Source: Superficieibacter sp. 1612_C1 (GTDB lineage Bacteria > Pseudomonadota > Gammaproteobacteria > Enterobacterales > Enterobacteriaceae). Taken from it: a DNA stretch of 64,000 nucleotides. The DNA is taken from positions 372,001-436,000 of the forward strand of contig NZ_JADGMI010000005.1 of the NCBI RefSeq assembly GCF_015234305.1, in the 5' to 3' direction. Positions 40,076 to 48,900 of this stretch are shown one piece after another (position 1 is the stretch's first letter; each line of letters opens with the position of its first letter). The translations under genes and the position numbers were made by a program. The notes beneath the pieces were generated by a model. That model ran no database searches. It had not been told where the DNA came from and saw nothing but the letters and a program-made list of their open reading frames with translations.

Positions 40076-40927
40076 ACGAATAAGATTATCGCGAGAGGCC
40101 GGAGGAACAACGATTGCTTGTTTCGCGAAGTCGATAGTTTCTTTATCGTTATTCACGGGACAGTGATTGATCCCACTCTTATCCATCGTTCTTTTAATAA
40201 CGTCCATCGCTTTCGTCTGGTGATTTGTTGGATTAACCGGCCCTTCGAGAGTAAAAAGGACATCATCAGCGCTTAAGAGATCCTCTTCTGCGGCCCGGTT
40301 TATCCGGTTAACCCAGAGATCGCAATGCTCGGTCATTTTACCCGGTTCTGCCTGAGAAAATGATAAGGGCTTAATGGCTTTTTTAATAACGCCATCCCTT
40401 CTTGCCACCAGCGGCATGCCAAACTTCGTTAACATTCCTTCAATGACATCGTGTCGAAAAATGTTTTTCAAACCATCGATTCGCTCAATGCTTCGCTTAA
40501 GTTCGGCCGCGAGAATTTCTTCACGCCGCTCTTTTGTATAATTGATGTGGTTAACATAATGCGAGTAAAGCAGATCGAGCTCTTTTTTTGGCTCGTTGGT
40601 TAATCTTACTCTCGTGGTGCTGAAGTGAAAGATGGATTCTTTCCTGGCGGTGAAATAACGGAAAAATTGTGCTAACTGTTTGTCCGTAATGATATTACCT
40701 GCATGATGCTTAGCAAGTTCAAGCTCGCGGCTAATGGCGTCTTTAGCGAAGGGAAACAAGTTGTCATCATGGAAGAAGCCTTTCACCCTTGCGTCGTTTC
40801 TCTTGGTCAGGCGGAAGTCAAAGTATCTTTCTTTCGGCGCACAAATGACCACGCCAATATTGGCAAACTCTTCTGTGTCTGCGTATGGCGCGTATCTCAC
40901 TATGCTGTACAGACATGGTGTGGTCAT
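40073..40927 (-). CDS. DUF3037-family protein, partner of HipA-like kinase
   Basis: A 284-residue protein of the DUF3037 family, function unknown. Its N-terminal part (CLYSIVRYAPYADTEEFANIGVVI) is the family signature. The start at ATG 40927 overlaps the upstream HipA-like stop as ATGA, implying coupled translation; a TTG-initiated extension to 40942 is less likely. DUF3037 genes are regularly found next to HipA-like kinase genes, from memory, so the two proteins probably act together. The pair is AT-richer than the flanking nrd and dga-like genes and looks like an acquired insertion. Confidence 0.78.
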   Translation of the reverse strand: MTTPCLYSIVRYAPYADTEEFANIGVVICAPKERYFDFRLTKRNDARVKGFFHDDNLFPFAKDAISRELELAKHHAGNIITDKQLAQFFRYFTARKESIFHFSTTRVRLTNEPKKELDLLYSHYVNHINYTKERREEILAAELKRSIERIDGLKNIFRHDVIEGMLTKFGMPLVARRDGVIKKAIKPLSFSQAEPGKMTEHCDLWVNRINRAAEEDLLSADDVLFTLEGPVNPTNHQTKAMDVIKRTMDKSGINHCPVNNDKETIDFAKQAIVVPPASRDNLIR

Positions 40928-41670
40928 AAAATAGTGCTCCAAAATTCTTCAGTCGCGGCTCTCTCCAGGGTGCTCTGCATAAAGGCTATCAGCTTTACAT
41001 CACCGATCCAGTCATCAGGAATCGCTTGGGTAAACTCTGAAAAATTAGCTATAGCATTCTGCAGCACCTGTTCACCGTTTTCTCTATCGACCATATCAAA
41101 TAGCCATGCCCTATTGAGTGGGCTATAGACATGAAGCTGAAAATCATCAGCTGGTTCACTATGATCAAAAGAAAGATTATGGTCAATCAGGTAGTACTTA
41201 TCATTTGCAACGTCATAGAGCATATTGACGTTACCACCTTTCGCTGTAAGGGTGCGATCGGCATTTAATATCCATCTATCAAAGAGATAAATCATCTTCT
41301 GATCGCGTAGCGGTACAACATTCTGGTTATGCGCCTGTCTGAATGATAGCTCAGCGGCGCCCTCAATGAAACGAGAGGCAAAAGCATAACCATCGCTAAT
41401 TTCCCCATACAATTCAGGAGAATACTCTATAAGTTCTGCGGGTATATCAACAATGCAAAAGTCTGGAATTGAAAGCCCGATGCCGCTAGCGAGATTTGCG
41501 GCTACAAATTCTACAACAAGCTCTTGCGGAGGCATTCTGGGTTTTGACTTGACTATATAGAGTTTTCCATCGTCACAGCGACAAAGGAAAGGCTCAGTGC
41601 TTCCCTCCTTCATACGTCGAACTATCTCGATGACGATTGGCACATTCTTTGACACTGAACGCATTTCCAT
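40924..41670 (-). CDS. HipA-like kinase-domain protein (HipA_2 type)
   Basis: A 248-residue protein resembling the kinase core of HipA toxins but without the HipB-binding N-terminal domain. Kinase-like motifs are visible: the catalytic-loop region FDRWILNADRTLTAKGGNVNM (Asp and Asn) and the metal-binding LIDHNLSFDH. I use ATG 41670; a GTG at 41697 would add nine residues and has no better Shine-Dalgarno. There is no hipB-like antitoxin next to it; instead the DUF3037 gene overlaps its end. Substrate and whether it is toxic are unknown. Confidence 0.72.
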   Translation of the reverse strand: MEMRSVSKNVPIVIEIVRRMKEGSTEPFLCRCDDGKLYIVKSKPRMPPQELVVEFVAANLASGIGLSIPDFCIVDIPAELIEYSPELYGEISDGYAFASRFIEGAAELSFRQAHNQNVVPLRDQKMIYLFDRWILNADRTLTAKGGNVNMLYDVANDKYYLIDHNLSFDHSEPADDFQLHVYSPLNRAWLFDMVDRENGEQVLQNAIANFSEFTQAIPDDWIGDVKLIAFMQSTLERAATEEFWSTIL

Positions 41671-41769
41671 GCAGTAATCTTTAGGTAGAAGATACACCTA
41701 AAAAACAGGGTTAAATAGCCTGATAATCGATCGCTTTGAACATTTTCCCCCAGCGCCTAATCCCTCCAC

Positions 41770-43680
41770 TCAAAACCGGCTCACGCACTCCATTGCCACC
41801 GACTTAAACTCGTCAAAATCACGGCAGGCGCAAAGCCGCGTCATGGCACGTTCGCGCAGGAAGGTAACGAAAATATCGTAAATTGCCATCGCCTCTTCGT
41901 ACTCACTCTTGCTGATGGCGAGTAAAAAGATGACGTGCGCGGTCTCATCGCCCCAGGCGATCCCTTGGGGAGCGAGCACGGTATAGACTACCGTTTTCTT
42001 CGCCAGCAGCCCCAGGGCGTGCGGCAGGGCGATGCCGTCGCCGAGCATGGTGCTGACAATCGCCTCGCGCTCGGTGACGGAATCGAGAAATTCCGCATCG
42101 ACAAAATCTTCATCCTGGAGCTGGTCGCACAGCCTTTTAAACAGCGCCTGCTGGTCGATGGATTCGTTAATAATCGTAAAATGCGCGGCGTCGAAGTATT
42201 TATTGAGCATCCACGGGCGGGTACGGTCGACCAGCACCAGTTTACCAATCTGCTCCAGTTGATAGTCGGAGGGAAACGGCGCGATGATCACCACCGGCTT
42301 ATCTTTCTCACTGACGCGCGCAGTGGCAATCACAAAATCTTCGCTGAGCGTTTCGCACTGTTCGTAATCGCGCAGGGTCAGGGTACGCGTGACCTCAATT
42401 TGTGGATATTTGCGCGCCAGCACCGCTTCGATCATCCGCACCATCGCGTTGCCGGCATCGCAGACCAGCAGTACACGCGGCTGGCGCTGATAGCCGATGT
42501 TGTAATGGCGCTCCAGACCGACACCGATATGCAGTACCAGAAAACCGATCTCATTTTCACTGATGGTGTAAGGCGTGTATTTTCCCCAGCCGGAAACCGC
42601 TGCCAGGGTCATGTCCCACGCCATCGGGTAGTGCTGTTTGATATTCTCCAGCAGCGGATTGGGGATCATGATCTGATAGCGCACGCGGGTGATCATGGTT
42701 TTAATGTGGGTCAGCAGGTCCGCATGCAACTGGGCGTCGTTAAGCAGGTTGTAGTTATAGTGGGTATTGATGTAGTGCAGGATGTAGTTAGCCAGCGCCT
42801 CATCGTCGTCGGCATTGATCGCGCTGGGGGCTATGTCCTGGACCTGACGGGCGGCGATGTGCACCCGCAGCCAGTTTTCTTCCGATGCGGCGAGCGGTTT
42901 ACCGGCAAGCTGCGCCAGCGCAGCAACGATGTCGCGCGCCGCTTCACGCACGTTTTCATCAACCTCTTCTGTCGCAAATTCCGGTAGCGGATACCCTTCG
43001 CTGATGCGCCGCACCGCCACCGCGCAGTAGAGACGCAGAAATAGCTCACCTTCATCAGTCAGGCGAATATGATGGCGGGTAAAACAGCTATCCAGCCACG
43101 TTGCCAGCTGTTGCGGCACGCCAGCATTCAACGCGACTTCCGTCACCAGCGGGTTGAGATTATCCTGCTGCGCCAGCGTCCACAGCAGATCCGTCAGGCA
43201 GGCGCGGATCGCCATTTCGCTGCCGAAAAGCTTCATACCGTGGCGCGGACGCGTTTCGAGGGTCAGATTGTAGCGCTGGAGCCACTCGCGCACTTCCGCC
43301 ATATCGTTTTGCAAGGTGGCGCGGCTGACGAACCACTCATCCGCCAAATCCTCAAGCTTCAGCGAGAAGGCGGCGGTGAGGAAGCGCACCATCAGATAAT
43401 GCACCCGCTCCTGCCCGCTGCGCGGTATGCGCAACGCGCGCGGCTGGGCGCTTTTCAGGGTCTGATAGCGGGTGGGATCGTCGATTTTAAGCTGATAACC
43501 GTTGCCGCGACTGAGGATAAACTGCGCACCGTGCTGCGCCAGCAGAGCGTTAAGCGCGGTGATGTCGGCCCGAACGGTGCGCGTGGATACCGCCAGCCGC
43601 TGCGCCAGTTCGTCCTGGGGCAGCGTCTCGTTTTGCAGCATGTCGAACAATTGCGCTAAACGTTGGTTCGGGAATCGCAC
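41770..43680 (-). CDS. PRD-containing PTS-responsive transcriptional regulator (BglG/MtlR type)
   Basis: A 636-residue multi-domain regulator: N-terminal HTH (about 1-60, LAQRLAVSTRTVRADITALN), a second HTH (about 85-150), two PRD domains with conserved histidines (about 185-400), a Gat-type EIIB domain (VLLVCDAGNAMVRM, with Cys) and a C-terminal Fru/Mtl-type EIIA domain with the phospho-histidine in GIALPHALG. Such proteins activate catabolic operons according to the phosphorylation state of PTS proteins. Start is GTG 43680 with GAGGAAAC upstream. It is the last gene of the dga-like cluster, 75 bp after the aldolase gene, and its likely target is the palindrome at 49308-49327. Confidence 0.88.
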   Translation of the reverse strand: MRFPNQRLAQLFDMLQNETLPQDELAQRLAVSTRTVRADITALNALLAQHGAQFILSRGNGYQLKIDDPTRYQTLKSAQPRALRIPRSGQERVHYLMVRFLTAAFSLKLEDLADEWFVSRATLQNDMAEVREWLQRYNLTLETRPRHGMKLFGSEMAIRACLTDLLWTLAQQDNLNPLVTEVALNAGVPQQLATWLDSCFTRHHIRLTDEGELFLRLYCAVAVRRISEGYPLPEFATEEVDENVREAARDIVAALAQLAGKPLAASEENWLRVHIAARQVQDIAPSAINADDDEALANYILHYINTHYNYNLLNDAQLHADLLTHIKTMITRVRYQIMIPNPLLENIKQHYPMAWDMTLAAVSGWGKYTPYTISENEIGFLVLHIGVGLERHYNIGYQRQPRVLLVCDAGNAMVRMIEAVLARKYPQIEVTRTLTLRDYEQCETLSEDFVIATARVSEKDKPVVIIAPFPSDYQLEQIGKLVLVDRTRPWMLNKYFDAAHFTIINESIDQQALFKRLCDQLQDEDFVDAEFLDSVTEREAIVSTMLGDGIALPHALGLLAKKTVVYTVLAPQGIAWGDETAHVIFLLAISKSEYEEAMAIYDIFVTFLRERAMTRLCACRDFDEFKSVAMECVSRF

Positions 43681-43717
43681 GTCAGTTTCCTCTTGTATCG
43701 CAGAGCGGGTAGGTTTT

Positions 43718-43752
43718 CTCCCTCTCCCTCAGGGAGAGGGCCGGGGTGAGGG
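43718..43752. repeat. Dispersed palindromic repeat, copy 1 (CCCTCTCCCT type)
   Basis: CCCTCTCCCT/AGGGAGAGGG forms a near-perfect stem with CCGGGGTGAGGGT to its right. The same composite (inverted) follows fbp at 60984-61020. It is a dispersed enterobacterial intergenic repeat. Here it separates the aldolase and regulator genes and may act as a stem in the mRNA; there is no T-run. Confidence 0.65.
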
Positions 43753-43755
43753 TGG

Positions 43756-44496
43756 TTACCCCACCAACCGCTTCGTTATCGCCAACAGCTGACGTACATC
43801 GTCCGGCCGGGTATCGCCACTCACCTTATCAATAATCGAACTATAAATGTGAGGAATGATTTTGCTCACTCCCGCATCCAGCGCAATCTGCAAAATCTCG
43901 CCGAAATTTTCCAGATCGATACCGCCAGTCGGCTCCAGCCAGAAATCGTGACGGGCGCAGGCTTCTGCCACCGCCTGATACTCATCACGGCATTGCAGCC
44001 CGCCCATCGGGAAATATTTGATCGAGCTACCGCCCATATCCTTCAACAACGCGATCGCCGTTTCTACCGGCACGACGCCTTCCGGCGCTCCGCTGCTCAG
44101 CGGGCCGGTGGAAATTTTCACCTTGCCCGGCGTGCCGGTCGGCGAGACCAGACCATTGACCACGGTCTCGTTCTGCCCCAGTAAGGCACGGCTCGGCCCG
44201 ACGCCGGTGAAGACCTGATTGACATGCTGCGGCTGCACTTCGCGTGAAATGGCGCTGACCATCGCGGACTGGTTCGGATCGCCCGCGCCCAGCCCGACGG
44301 AAAGCGCGTTATCAATCAGCGCGGCATATTCGCGCATATCGGCCACCGCGCTCGCCACGTCGGGGTAGTTTTTGGAGAGCACGCCCACCAGCACATGGCC
44401 TTCCGCCGCTTCATAGATGGCGCTGGCGTTAGCTTTAGAGCCTGCCAGCACGTTCAGACAGACGCGGTCGCGGTAAAAATGGGGGGTGAGTTTCAT
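43756..44496 (-). CDS. KDGP aldolase, DgaF family
   Basis: A 246-residue protein of the DgaF family, which in Salmonella cleaves 2-keto-3-deoxygluconate 6-phosphate to pyruvate and glyceraldehyde 3-phosphate in D-glucosaminate breakdown. Family landmarks include the VCLNVLAGSKANA start, GLGAGDPNQ, VKISTGPLSSG, SSIKYFPMGGL with a candidate Schiff-base lysine, and LEPTGGIDLEN. Its ATG overlaps the stop of the ammonia-lyase gene as ATGA. The reaction is inferred from family and from the neighbouring DgaE-like enzyme. It is not the Entner-Doudoroff Eda enzyme. Confidence 0.87.
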   Translation of the reverse strand: MKLTPHFYRDRVCLNVLAGSKANASAIYEAAEGHVLVGVLSKNYPDVASAVADMREYAALIDNALSVGLGAGDPNQSAMVSAISREVQPQHVNQVFTGVGPSRALLGQNETVVNGLVSPTGTPGKVKISTGPLSSGAPEGVVPVETAIALLKDMGGSSIKYFPMGGLQCRDEYQAVAEACARHDFWLEPTGGIDLENFGEILQIALDAGVSKIIPHIYSSIIDKVSGDTRPDDVRQLLAITKRLVG

Positions 44497-45611
44497 GCGG
44501 TTTTCTCCTGATTAACAACCTCGGCGATACGGCGCGCCACAATTTCCAGCTGGGCAGCGTTCACGCTGCGCACATCGGCTTCAATAATCCCTTCATTGGC
44601 TTTATAGCCGCGGAAATAAATGGCGTACTCGCCCTGCTTCAGCGCCGCGACCAGATCGCCCGTCGCCACACCGGTCACCGCCTCGTCAAATTTGATCTCG
44701 GCGCGGGCGATATCGCGCCCGGCGCTGTCCCACACCACACGGGCGGTTATGCCGCTCAGAGCATTCAACGAATCAATAAATGGCGTCATTTTTTCGACCA
44801 TCTCCGCCCCGCTCTCTTTCTCGGCGGTAAGATAATGTTCAATCGCGCAGGTCAGGCCAAGGATCCCCTCTTTACCCACCTTCATCGCGCGGCCAATGCC
44901 CGCCGTCTGGCGCTTCACCCATTCAACGTACTGGGTTTTGCCGATCACCAGCCCGCTGGTCGGCCCTTCAATCGCTTTCGCGCCGCTGTAGATCACCAGA
45001 TCCGCGCCAGAACGGTAATAGGCGTGCAGATCCTCTTCCGCCGCCGCGTCAACGATCAGCGGCAGGTCGTGCTTACGGGCGACAACCGCCGCCTGCTCCA
45101 CGCTGAGCATGCTTTTTTGCACGCAGTGATGCGATTTAATATACAGAATGGCAGCGGTGCGCGGAGTGATGGCGGCCGCCAGCTGATCGGCGGAGCATTC
45201 GTTGGCATAGCCCGCTTCGACGATCTTGCCGCCGCCCAGCGCCACCATGGTGCCGACCGGCGCGCCGAAATTGACGTTGTGGCCTTTCGGCAGCACGATT
45301 TCGTTGTTTTCAACGGGGGTCACGTGCAGGTTTTCCAGCAGCCAGTCGCTGTCTTTCACCAGCACGGCGGCCACGGATTGCGCGATGCCTGCGGAGGCGC
45401 AGGAGACCACCGTCGCGCCTTCCACCTCCAGCAGTTGCGCAATGTAGTCGCCGGTTTTGTTGACCAGATCTTTCATCTCGAAATAGTGATTCATACCGTC
45501 CATCGCGGCCTGCACCACCTCCGGACGCGGCGTGGAGACGCCAAGCGCCGTCATGCGTCCGGAGGTGTTAATCACCTGTTTTAAACCGTACTTTTCATAA
45601 ATTGAAGGCAT
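44493..45611 (-). CDS. DgaE-family PLP-dependent ammonia lyase
   Basis: A 372-residue SelA-like fold-type I PLP enzyme. DgaE of Salmonella removes ammonia from D-glucosaminate 6-phosphate, giving KDGP for DgaF. The cofactor lysine is in LVIYSGAKAIEGPTSG, preceded by LIVDAAAEED with the pyridine-binding Asp. Start ATG 45611 (MPSIYEKYGLKQVINTSGRM) has GGAGTGCGGAAG upstream and overlaps the end of the metallohydrolase gene by 17 bp. A 2-amino acid 6-phosphate is the expected substrate, but which isomer cannot be told from sequence. Confidence 0.87.
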   Translation of the reverse strand: MPSIYEKYGLKQVINTSGRMTALGVSTPRPEVVQAAMDGMNHYFEMKDLVNKTGDYIAQLLEVEGATVVSCASAGIAQSVAAVLVKDSDWLLENLHVTPVENNEIVLPKGHNVNFGAPVGTMVALGGGKIVEAGYANECSADQLAAAITPRTAAILYIKSHHCVQKSMLSVEQAAVVARKHDLPLIVDAAAEEDLHAYYRSGADLVIYSGAKAIEGPTSGLVIGKTQYVEWVKRQTAGIGRAMKVGKEGILGLTCAIEHYLTAEKESGAEMVEKMTPFIDSLNALSGITARVVWDSAGRDIARAEIKFDEAVTGVATGDLVAALKQGEYAIYFRGYKANEGIIEADVRSVNAAQLEIVARRIAEVVNQEKTA

Positions 45612-46728
45612 CTTCCGCACTCCCTTGTTCGGTCGGATAAATCGTGCCCGCGCGCACGGCGGCGAGCGGGACCAGTAATTTGTCAGCCTGTAAGCTGTCG
45701 TTTTCCGCATCCACCAGCAGCGTGGGCTGGCGTTTTAGGGTAAAAATGGTCAGGTCGGCATCGAAGCCGACGGCCAGCCGCCCTTTGTTTTTCAGCCGCA
45801 GCCCCTCTGCCGCACTGGCGGTCACGCATTCGATCACCTGCGGCAGCGACATGCCGATGGCGAGAAATTTCGACATCACGTTCGCCAGCGAATGCACAGG
45901 TCCGTTGATGCGGTTGCGGCAGTAGATATCCGAGCTGATGGAGTGCGGCAGAATGCCCATGCTGATGGCCTTCTGCGCCACCGCAAAGCTGAGGCTGGCG
46001 GTGCCGTGGCCCACGTCCAGCCGCACGCCGCGCTGAAGGGCGCGCGTAACGGACGCGCGCAGTTCGCCAGCGGGGGTGAGAATGCGGTTGGGTTTGCCGT
46101 TATAGCAGTGGGTGATGATGTCGCCGTGGGTCAGGCGTTCGGCGATATCGTCGAGATCCGGCGGATTGTTGCCGATATGCACCATCAGCGGAACATCACC
46201 GTTCTCTTTTTGCATGGCTTTGGCCTGCTCCAGCGGCGCGATACCGTTGTCGCCGACCACGCTGCTGCTCATCCGTGCCTTCAGGCCGACGATAAAATCC
46301 GGGTAACGTTTAACGGCGTCGCGCACGGCGTCGCGGTCTATATTGACCATATTCGCCAGTTCGTTCTGCGCGATCAGCCCGACGCGGGAGATGTTTAGCA
46401 GCGCATAAACCTCAGTGGTTGCCTGACGGGTAATGGCATAAAAATCATCAATATCATCCGCGCCGGTGCTGCCCGCGTCGACCACGGTGGTGACGCCGGT
46501 GGCGATGCCGATGCTGTCCGGCTCATCATGATAAATCGGGGAGTTGGGGTAGCAGTGGACGTGGGAATCAATCCAGCCTGCGCTGACGTAATATTCGCCC
46601 TGAAGATCGATGTCGGCGGATGCCGGACCATTAATCTCGCCCAGCGCCGCAATTTTGCCGTCCTGCAAAGCGATATCGGTGACGGTATCGTCGACCAGAC
46701 GCGCGCGGCGCAGGAGTAAATCAAACAT
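45595..46728 (-). CDS. Amidohydrolase/deacetylase-family metallohydrolase (COG3964 type)
   Basis: A 377-residue TIM-barrel metallohydrolase. Metal ligands are visible as DSHVHCYPN (HxH), GLKARMSSSV (candidate carboxylated Lys), PLMVHIGN, DIITHCYNG and DVGHGTAS. Relatives of this group tested in vitro hydrolyse acetylated alpha-hydroxy acids, from memory; other members are annotated as dihydroorotase-like or N-acetylglucosamine-6-phosphate-deacetylase-like. Co-location with DgaE/DgaF suggests it removes an acyl group from an (amino-)sugar acid before beta-elimination. Start ATG 46728 has AGGAG upstream; the frame runs on to 46767 without support. Confidence 0.84.
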   Translation of the reverse strand: MFDLLLRRARLVDDTVTDIALQDGKIAALGEINGPASADIDLQGEYYVSAGWIDSHVHCYPNSPIYHDEPDSIGIATGVTTVVDAGSTGADDIDDFYAITRQATTEVYALLNISRVGLIAQNELANMVNIDRDAVRDAVKRYPDFIVGLKARMSSSVVGDNGIAPLEQAKAMQKENGDVPLMVHIGNNPPDLDDIAERLTHGDIITHCYNGKPNRILTPAGELRASVTRALQRGVRLDVGHGTASLSFAVAQKAISMGILPHSISSDIYCRNRINGPVHSLANVMSKFLAIGMSLPQVIECVTASAAEGLRLKNKGRLAVGFDADLTIFTLKRQPTLLVDAENDSLQADKLLVPLAAVRAGTIYPTEQGSAEDAFNL

Positions 46729-46770
46729 AGCTTTCTCCTGTAAAGGCGGGCGCAGCTGCGCCCGCACGGG

Positions 46771-47415
46771 TTAACTGATGGCGACCGGGAAAATGGAGCC
46801 TAAGATCATCGCGCCGAGGATCGCGCCGCCGGTAATCGGCTTCTGCCAGATATAGAACAGCAGTGCGCCCACCAGCGAGCCGATACCGATAGGAATCGAC
46901 GCCGCCATCGCGCTGAGGATAATCAGCGGGCCCAGGAAACGACCAGATGCGTTGCCCGCGCCCATCATCACATCCGCACCGTAGGTGGAGTCGCTCTGGT
47001 TGATGGTGAACTTACGCGCCAGAATGATCAGGTAGCCAATCGCCAGACCAATCACCAGCCCGGTGATCAGCGAGGCGATAAAGTTGGTCACCGGGAACAT
47101 AATGCCCGCCCCCAGCAGCAGCGCCGGAACGCCAAGGCCCACGCCGGTCTGGATCGCGCCGCCGATATCGAGGATCCCTACCAGCGAGCCTTCGATAATA
47201 CGGGCAAAGAGGAAGCTGGCACCGAAGGCCGCTACCGCGCCATACGCGCCGGTATCAATCCCCGCGCGCAGCATCGAGACAAACGCCACTTCGTTAAACG
47301 CGCCGATCCCGTAGAGGTAGTACATGTGCGTCCCGGCAAACACGCCGGACGAGAGCAGGCCAACGAAGATCGGGAACGACCAGTCGGCATACCAAAACCC
47401 TTTATTCTGTTCCAT
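46771..47415 (-). CDS. DUF4310-family membrane protein, predicted transporter subunit
   Basis: A 214-residue integral membrane protein with about five to six hydrophobic segments and Gly-rich helices (VGLGVPALLLGAGIMFPV, LVIGLAIGYLIILARKF). I assign it to DUF4310 from memory of the conserved gene order SFCGS-DUF4312-DUF4311-DUF4310. It ends in GAMILGSIFPVAIS. With DUF4311 it probably forms the membrane channel of the cluster's uptake system, but no member of this family has been characterised to my knowledge. GGAGACGG precedes the ATG; 11 bp from DUF4311. Confidence 0.78.
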   Translation of the reverse strand: MEQNKGFWYADWSFPIFVGLLSSGVFAGTHMYYLYGIGAFNEVAFVSMLRAGIDTGAYGAVAAFGASFLFARIIEGSLVGILDIGGAIQTGVGLGVPALLLGAGIMFPVTNFIASLITGLVIGLAIGYLIILARKFTINQSDSTYGADVMMGAGNASGRFLGPLIILSAMAASIPIGIGSLVGALLFYIWQKPITGGAILGAMILGSIFPVAIS

Positions 47416-47426
47416 TGCCGTCTCCG

Positions 47427-48203
47427 TTATTTACCGCTGAGCGAGTTGTGGATCAGATCGAGCCAGTTCGGCACGGTCAGATGGAAAGATTCGATCATTT
47501 TCATGTCGAAGCCACGGAAGAAGGCGCTCAGCACGAACAGCGCGACAATAGCGCCCATCATCACTTTGGTGACGCGGTTCCAGCCGCTCTCTTCCACGCC
47601 TTTACCAATCAGGATCCCCAGCACCAGGCCCGGAACGGCATTGCCCATGATCAGCTGCGCCGCGCCGCCGAAAATCGTCGCCCAGAAGCCCGATTTTTTG
47701 CCCGCGTCGATGGCCGCCAGCCAGAAAATCACCGGCATGACGGTGTTCACCAGCAGGTTAGCGGCAGGCACCAGTACCTTAACGGCGGTGACCTGTAAGG
47801 ATTCCGGTACGGAAGAGGCCGTGAGGTTGAGGAAGGTCACGACGATGGTGCCGATGATGCCGCAGGCGATAGCCATTTTTTTCGGATCGTGCAGCGTCTC
47901 GCCGACGTTGCGGTTTTTGATCATCAGCGCCGCCGCGCCCCAGTTCGGGATAATGCGGTGATCGACATCCTGGGTGAACGACCCTGCCGCAACCGACGAT
48001 GCCCAGGCGTTAAAGAAGAAGCCCAGACCAAATGAGAAGTGCGACGCCGGATCGCCTTCACAGGAGTTCAGCTCGCCCAACGTACGAAATGCCCCCATCC
48101 CCTGCGTGGTGGGTGCATGAAACATGCGTGCAGCCCCGGCTCCCACACCGACGCCAACCAGGCCGCCGATGATGAGCGATTTTATTAAAATTATCAGGAA
48201 CAT
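47427..48203 (-). CDS. DUF4311-family membrane protein, predicted transporter subunit
   Basis: A 258-residue polytopic membrane protein. It starts with a hydrophobic, glycine-rich segment (IIGGLVGVGVGAGAARMF), has a conserved-looking polar stretch (FRTLGELNSCEGDPASHFSF) that could line a substrate site, and several further membrane segments. DUF4311 assignment is from family context. Paired with DUF4310, in a 1:1 arrangement reminiscent of two-subunit permeases such as PTS EIIC/EIID of the mannose family, though I see no sequence similarity to those. Confidence 0.78.
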   Translation of the reverse strand: MFLIILIKSLIIGGLVGVGVGAGAARMFHAPTTQGMGAFRTLGELNSCEGDPASHFSFGLGFFFNAWASSVAAGSFTQDVDHRIIPNWGAAALMIKNRNVGETLHDPKKMAIACGIIGTIVVTFLNLTASSVPESLQVTAVKVLVPAANLLVNTVMPVIFWLAAIDAGKKSGFWATIFGGAAQLIMGNAVPGLVLGILIGKGVEESGWNRVTKVMMGAIVALFVLSAFFRGFDMKMIESFHLTVPNWLDLIHNSLSGK

Positions 48204-48225
48204 GGTTCCGCCCTTTTATTGAGGA

Positions 48226-48525
48226 TCAGCGTTGCGTGACGAAATCGACCTTATCAAGGTCGATGGCGGTCACGTTGACGGTGACGTCCAGCTCCACGCT
48301 GTACGTGCGTCTTTCGCGGCGCAAAAAGAAGAACAGAAAGGCTTCTTTACGCACCGTTTCATGCGCATGAACGACCTGCACATCCTGTGGCTCAATACGC
48401 AGTAAAATATGCGGCGAGGACTTCATCACTGCCGCCTGAACGTGGTTCAGGGCATCGGCAAAGGCACGCGATTTGGCCTCACCTTTGCCCTTCACTCTCA
48501 CCGTGGTGGTGAATTGCTCTTTCAT
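48226..48525 (-). CDS. DUF4312-family small protein
   Basis: A 99-residue soluble protein (MKEQFTTTVRVKGKGEAKSR start) with alternating beta-strand pattern and the basic stretch FFFLRRERRTYSVEL. Likely a cytoplasmic component of the same system. Start at ATG 48525, two bases after the stop of the SFCGS gene (TAAGCATG), suggesting coupled translation; a GTG at 48552 inside the SFCGS gene is less likely. No known fold or motif for catalysis. Confidence 0.75.
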   Translation of the reverse strand: MKEQFTTTVRVKGKGEAKSRAFADALNHVQAAVMKSSPHILLRIEPQDVQVVHAHETVRKEAFLFFFLRRERRTYSVELDVTVNVTAIDLDKVDFVTQR

Positions 48526-48527
48526 GC

Positions 48528-48890
48528 TTATGCGCCGTGCTTCTTCTGCCACGCCTGCACCAGGCGTTCGCCCAGTTCTTCTTTATCCATAAAGCCGAAG
48601 CCCAGCACGTTGCAGCCTTCGTTGATGGCGGTAACGCCCTCGTCTACTGAACGCATCCCGTATTTCGCTTTATAGCCGTACTTGTTCTGTGCGGTGATCG
48701 CGCCCGCGCCGCCGCTGCCGCAGAAGGAGATGCCGAAGGTGGCGTTCTCCGCTTTCATCACGTCGCCGAGCTTCATATCCGCCGCCACGCCCGGCACGAC
48801 CACCGCGCGTCCGCCCGCTTTCTCTACGCCTGCCGCGACTTTCTGGCCTTTACCCAAACGGTCGCCAATCACTACGGTAATCTGTTCCAT
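48528..48890 (-). CDS. SFCGS-type glycine-rich protein
   Basis: A 120-residue soluble protein named after its SFCGS motif (FGISFCGSGGAGAITAQNKYG). The single exposed-looking cysteine in CGSGGAG recalls the phospho-cysteine loop of PTS EIIB domains (C-x-x-G), but it lies near residue 57 and not directly after the first strand, so the resemblance may be superficial. Start ATG 48890 (MEQITVVIGDRLGKGQK) has AAGGAGC upstream; the longer frame to 48995 overlaps the PRD gene. Function unknown. Confidence 0.8.
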   Translation of the reverse strand: MEQITVVIGDRLGKGQKVAAGVEKAGGRAVVVPGVAADMKLGDVMKAENATFGISFCGSGGAGAITAQNKYGYKAKYGMRSVDEGVTAINEGCNVLGFGFMDKEELGERLVQAWQKKHGA

Positions 48891-48900
48891 CTTTTGCTCC

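Noticed and set aside
41770-43680. Naming the regulator DgaR
   Set aside because: Salmonella DgaR is a LevR-type sigma-54 activator; this protein has HTH-PRD-PRD-EIIB-EIIA architecture.
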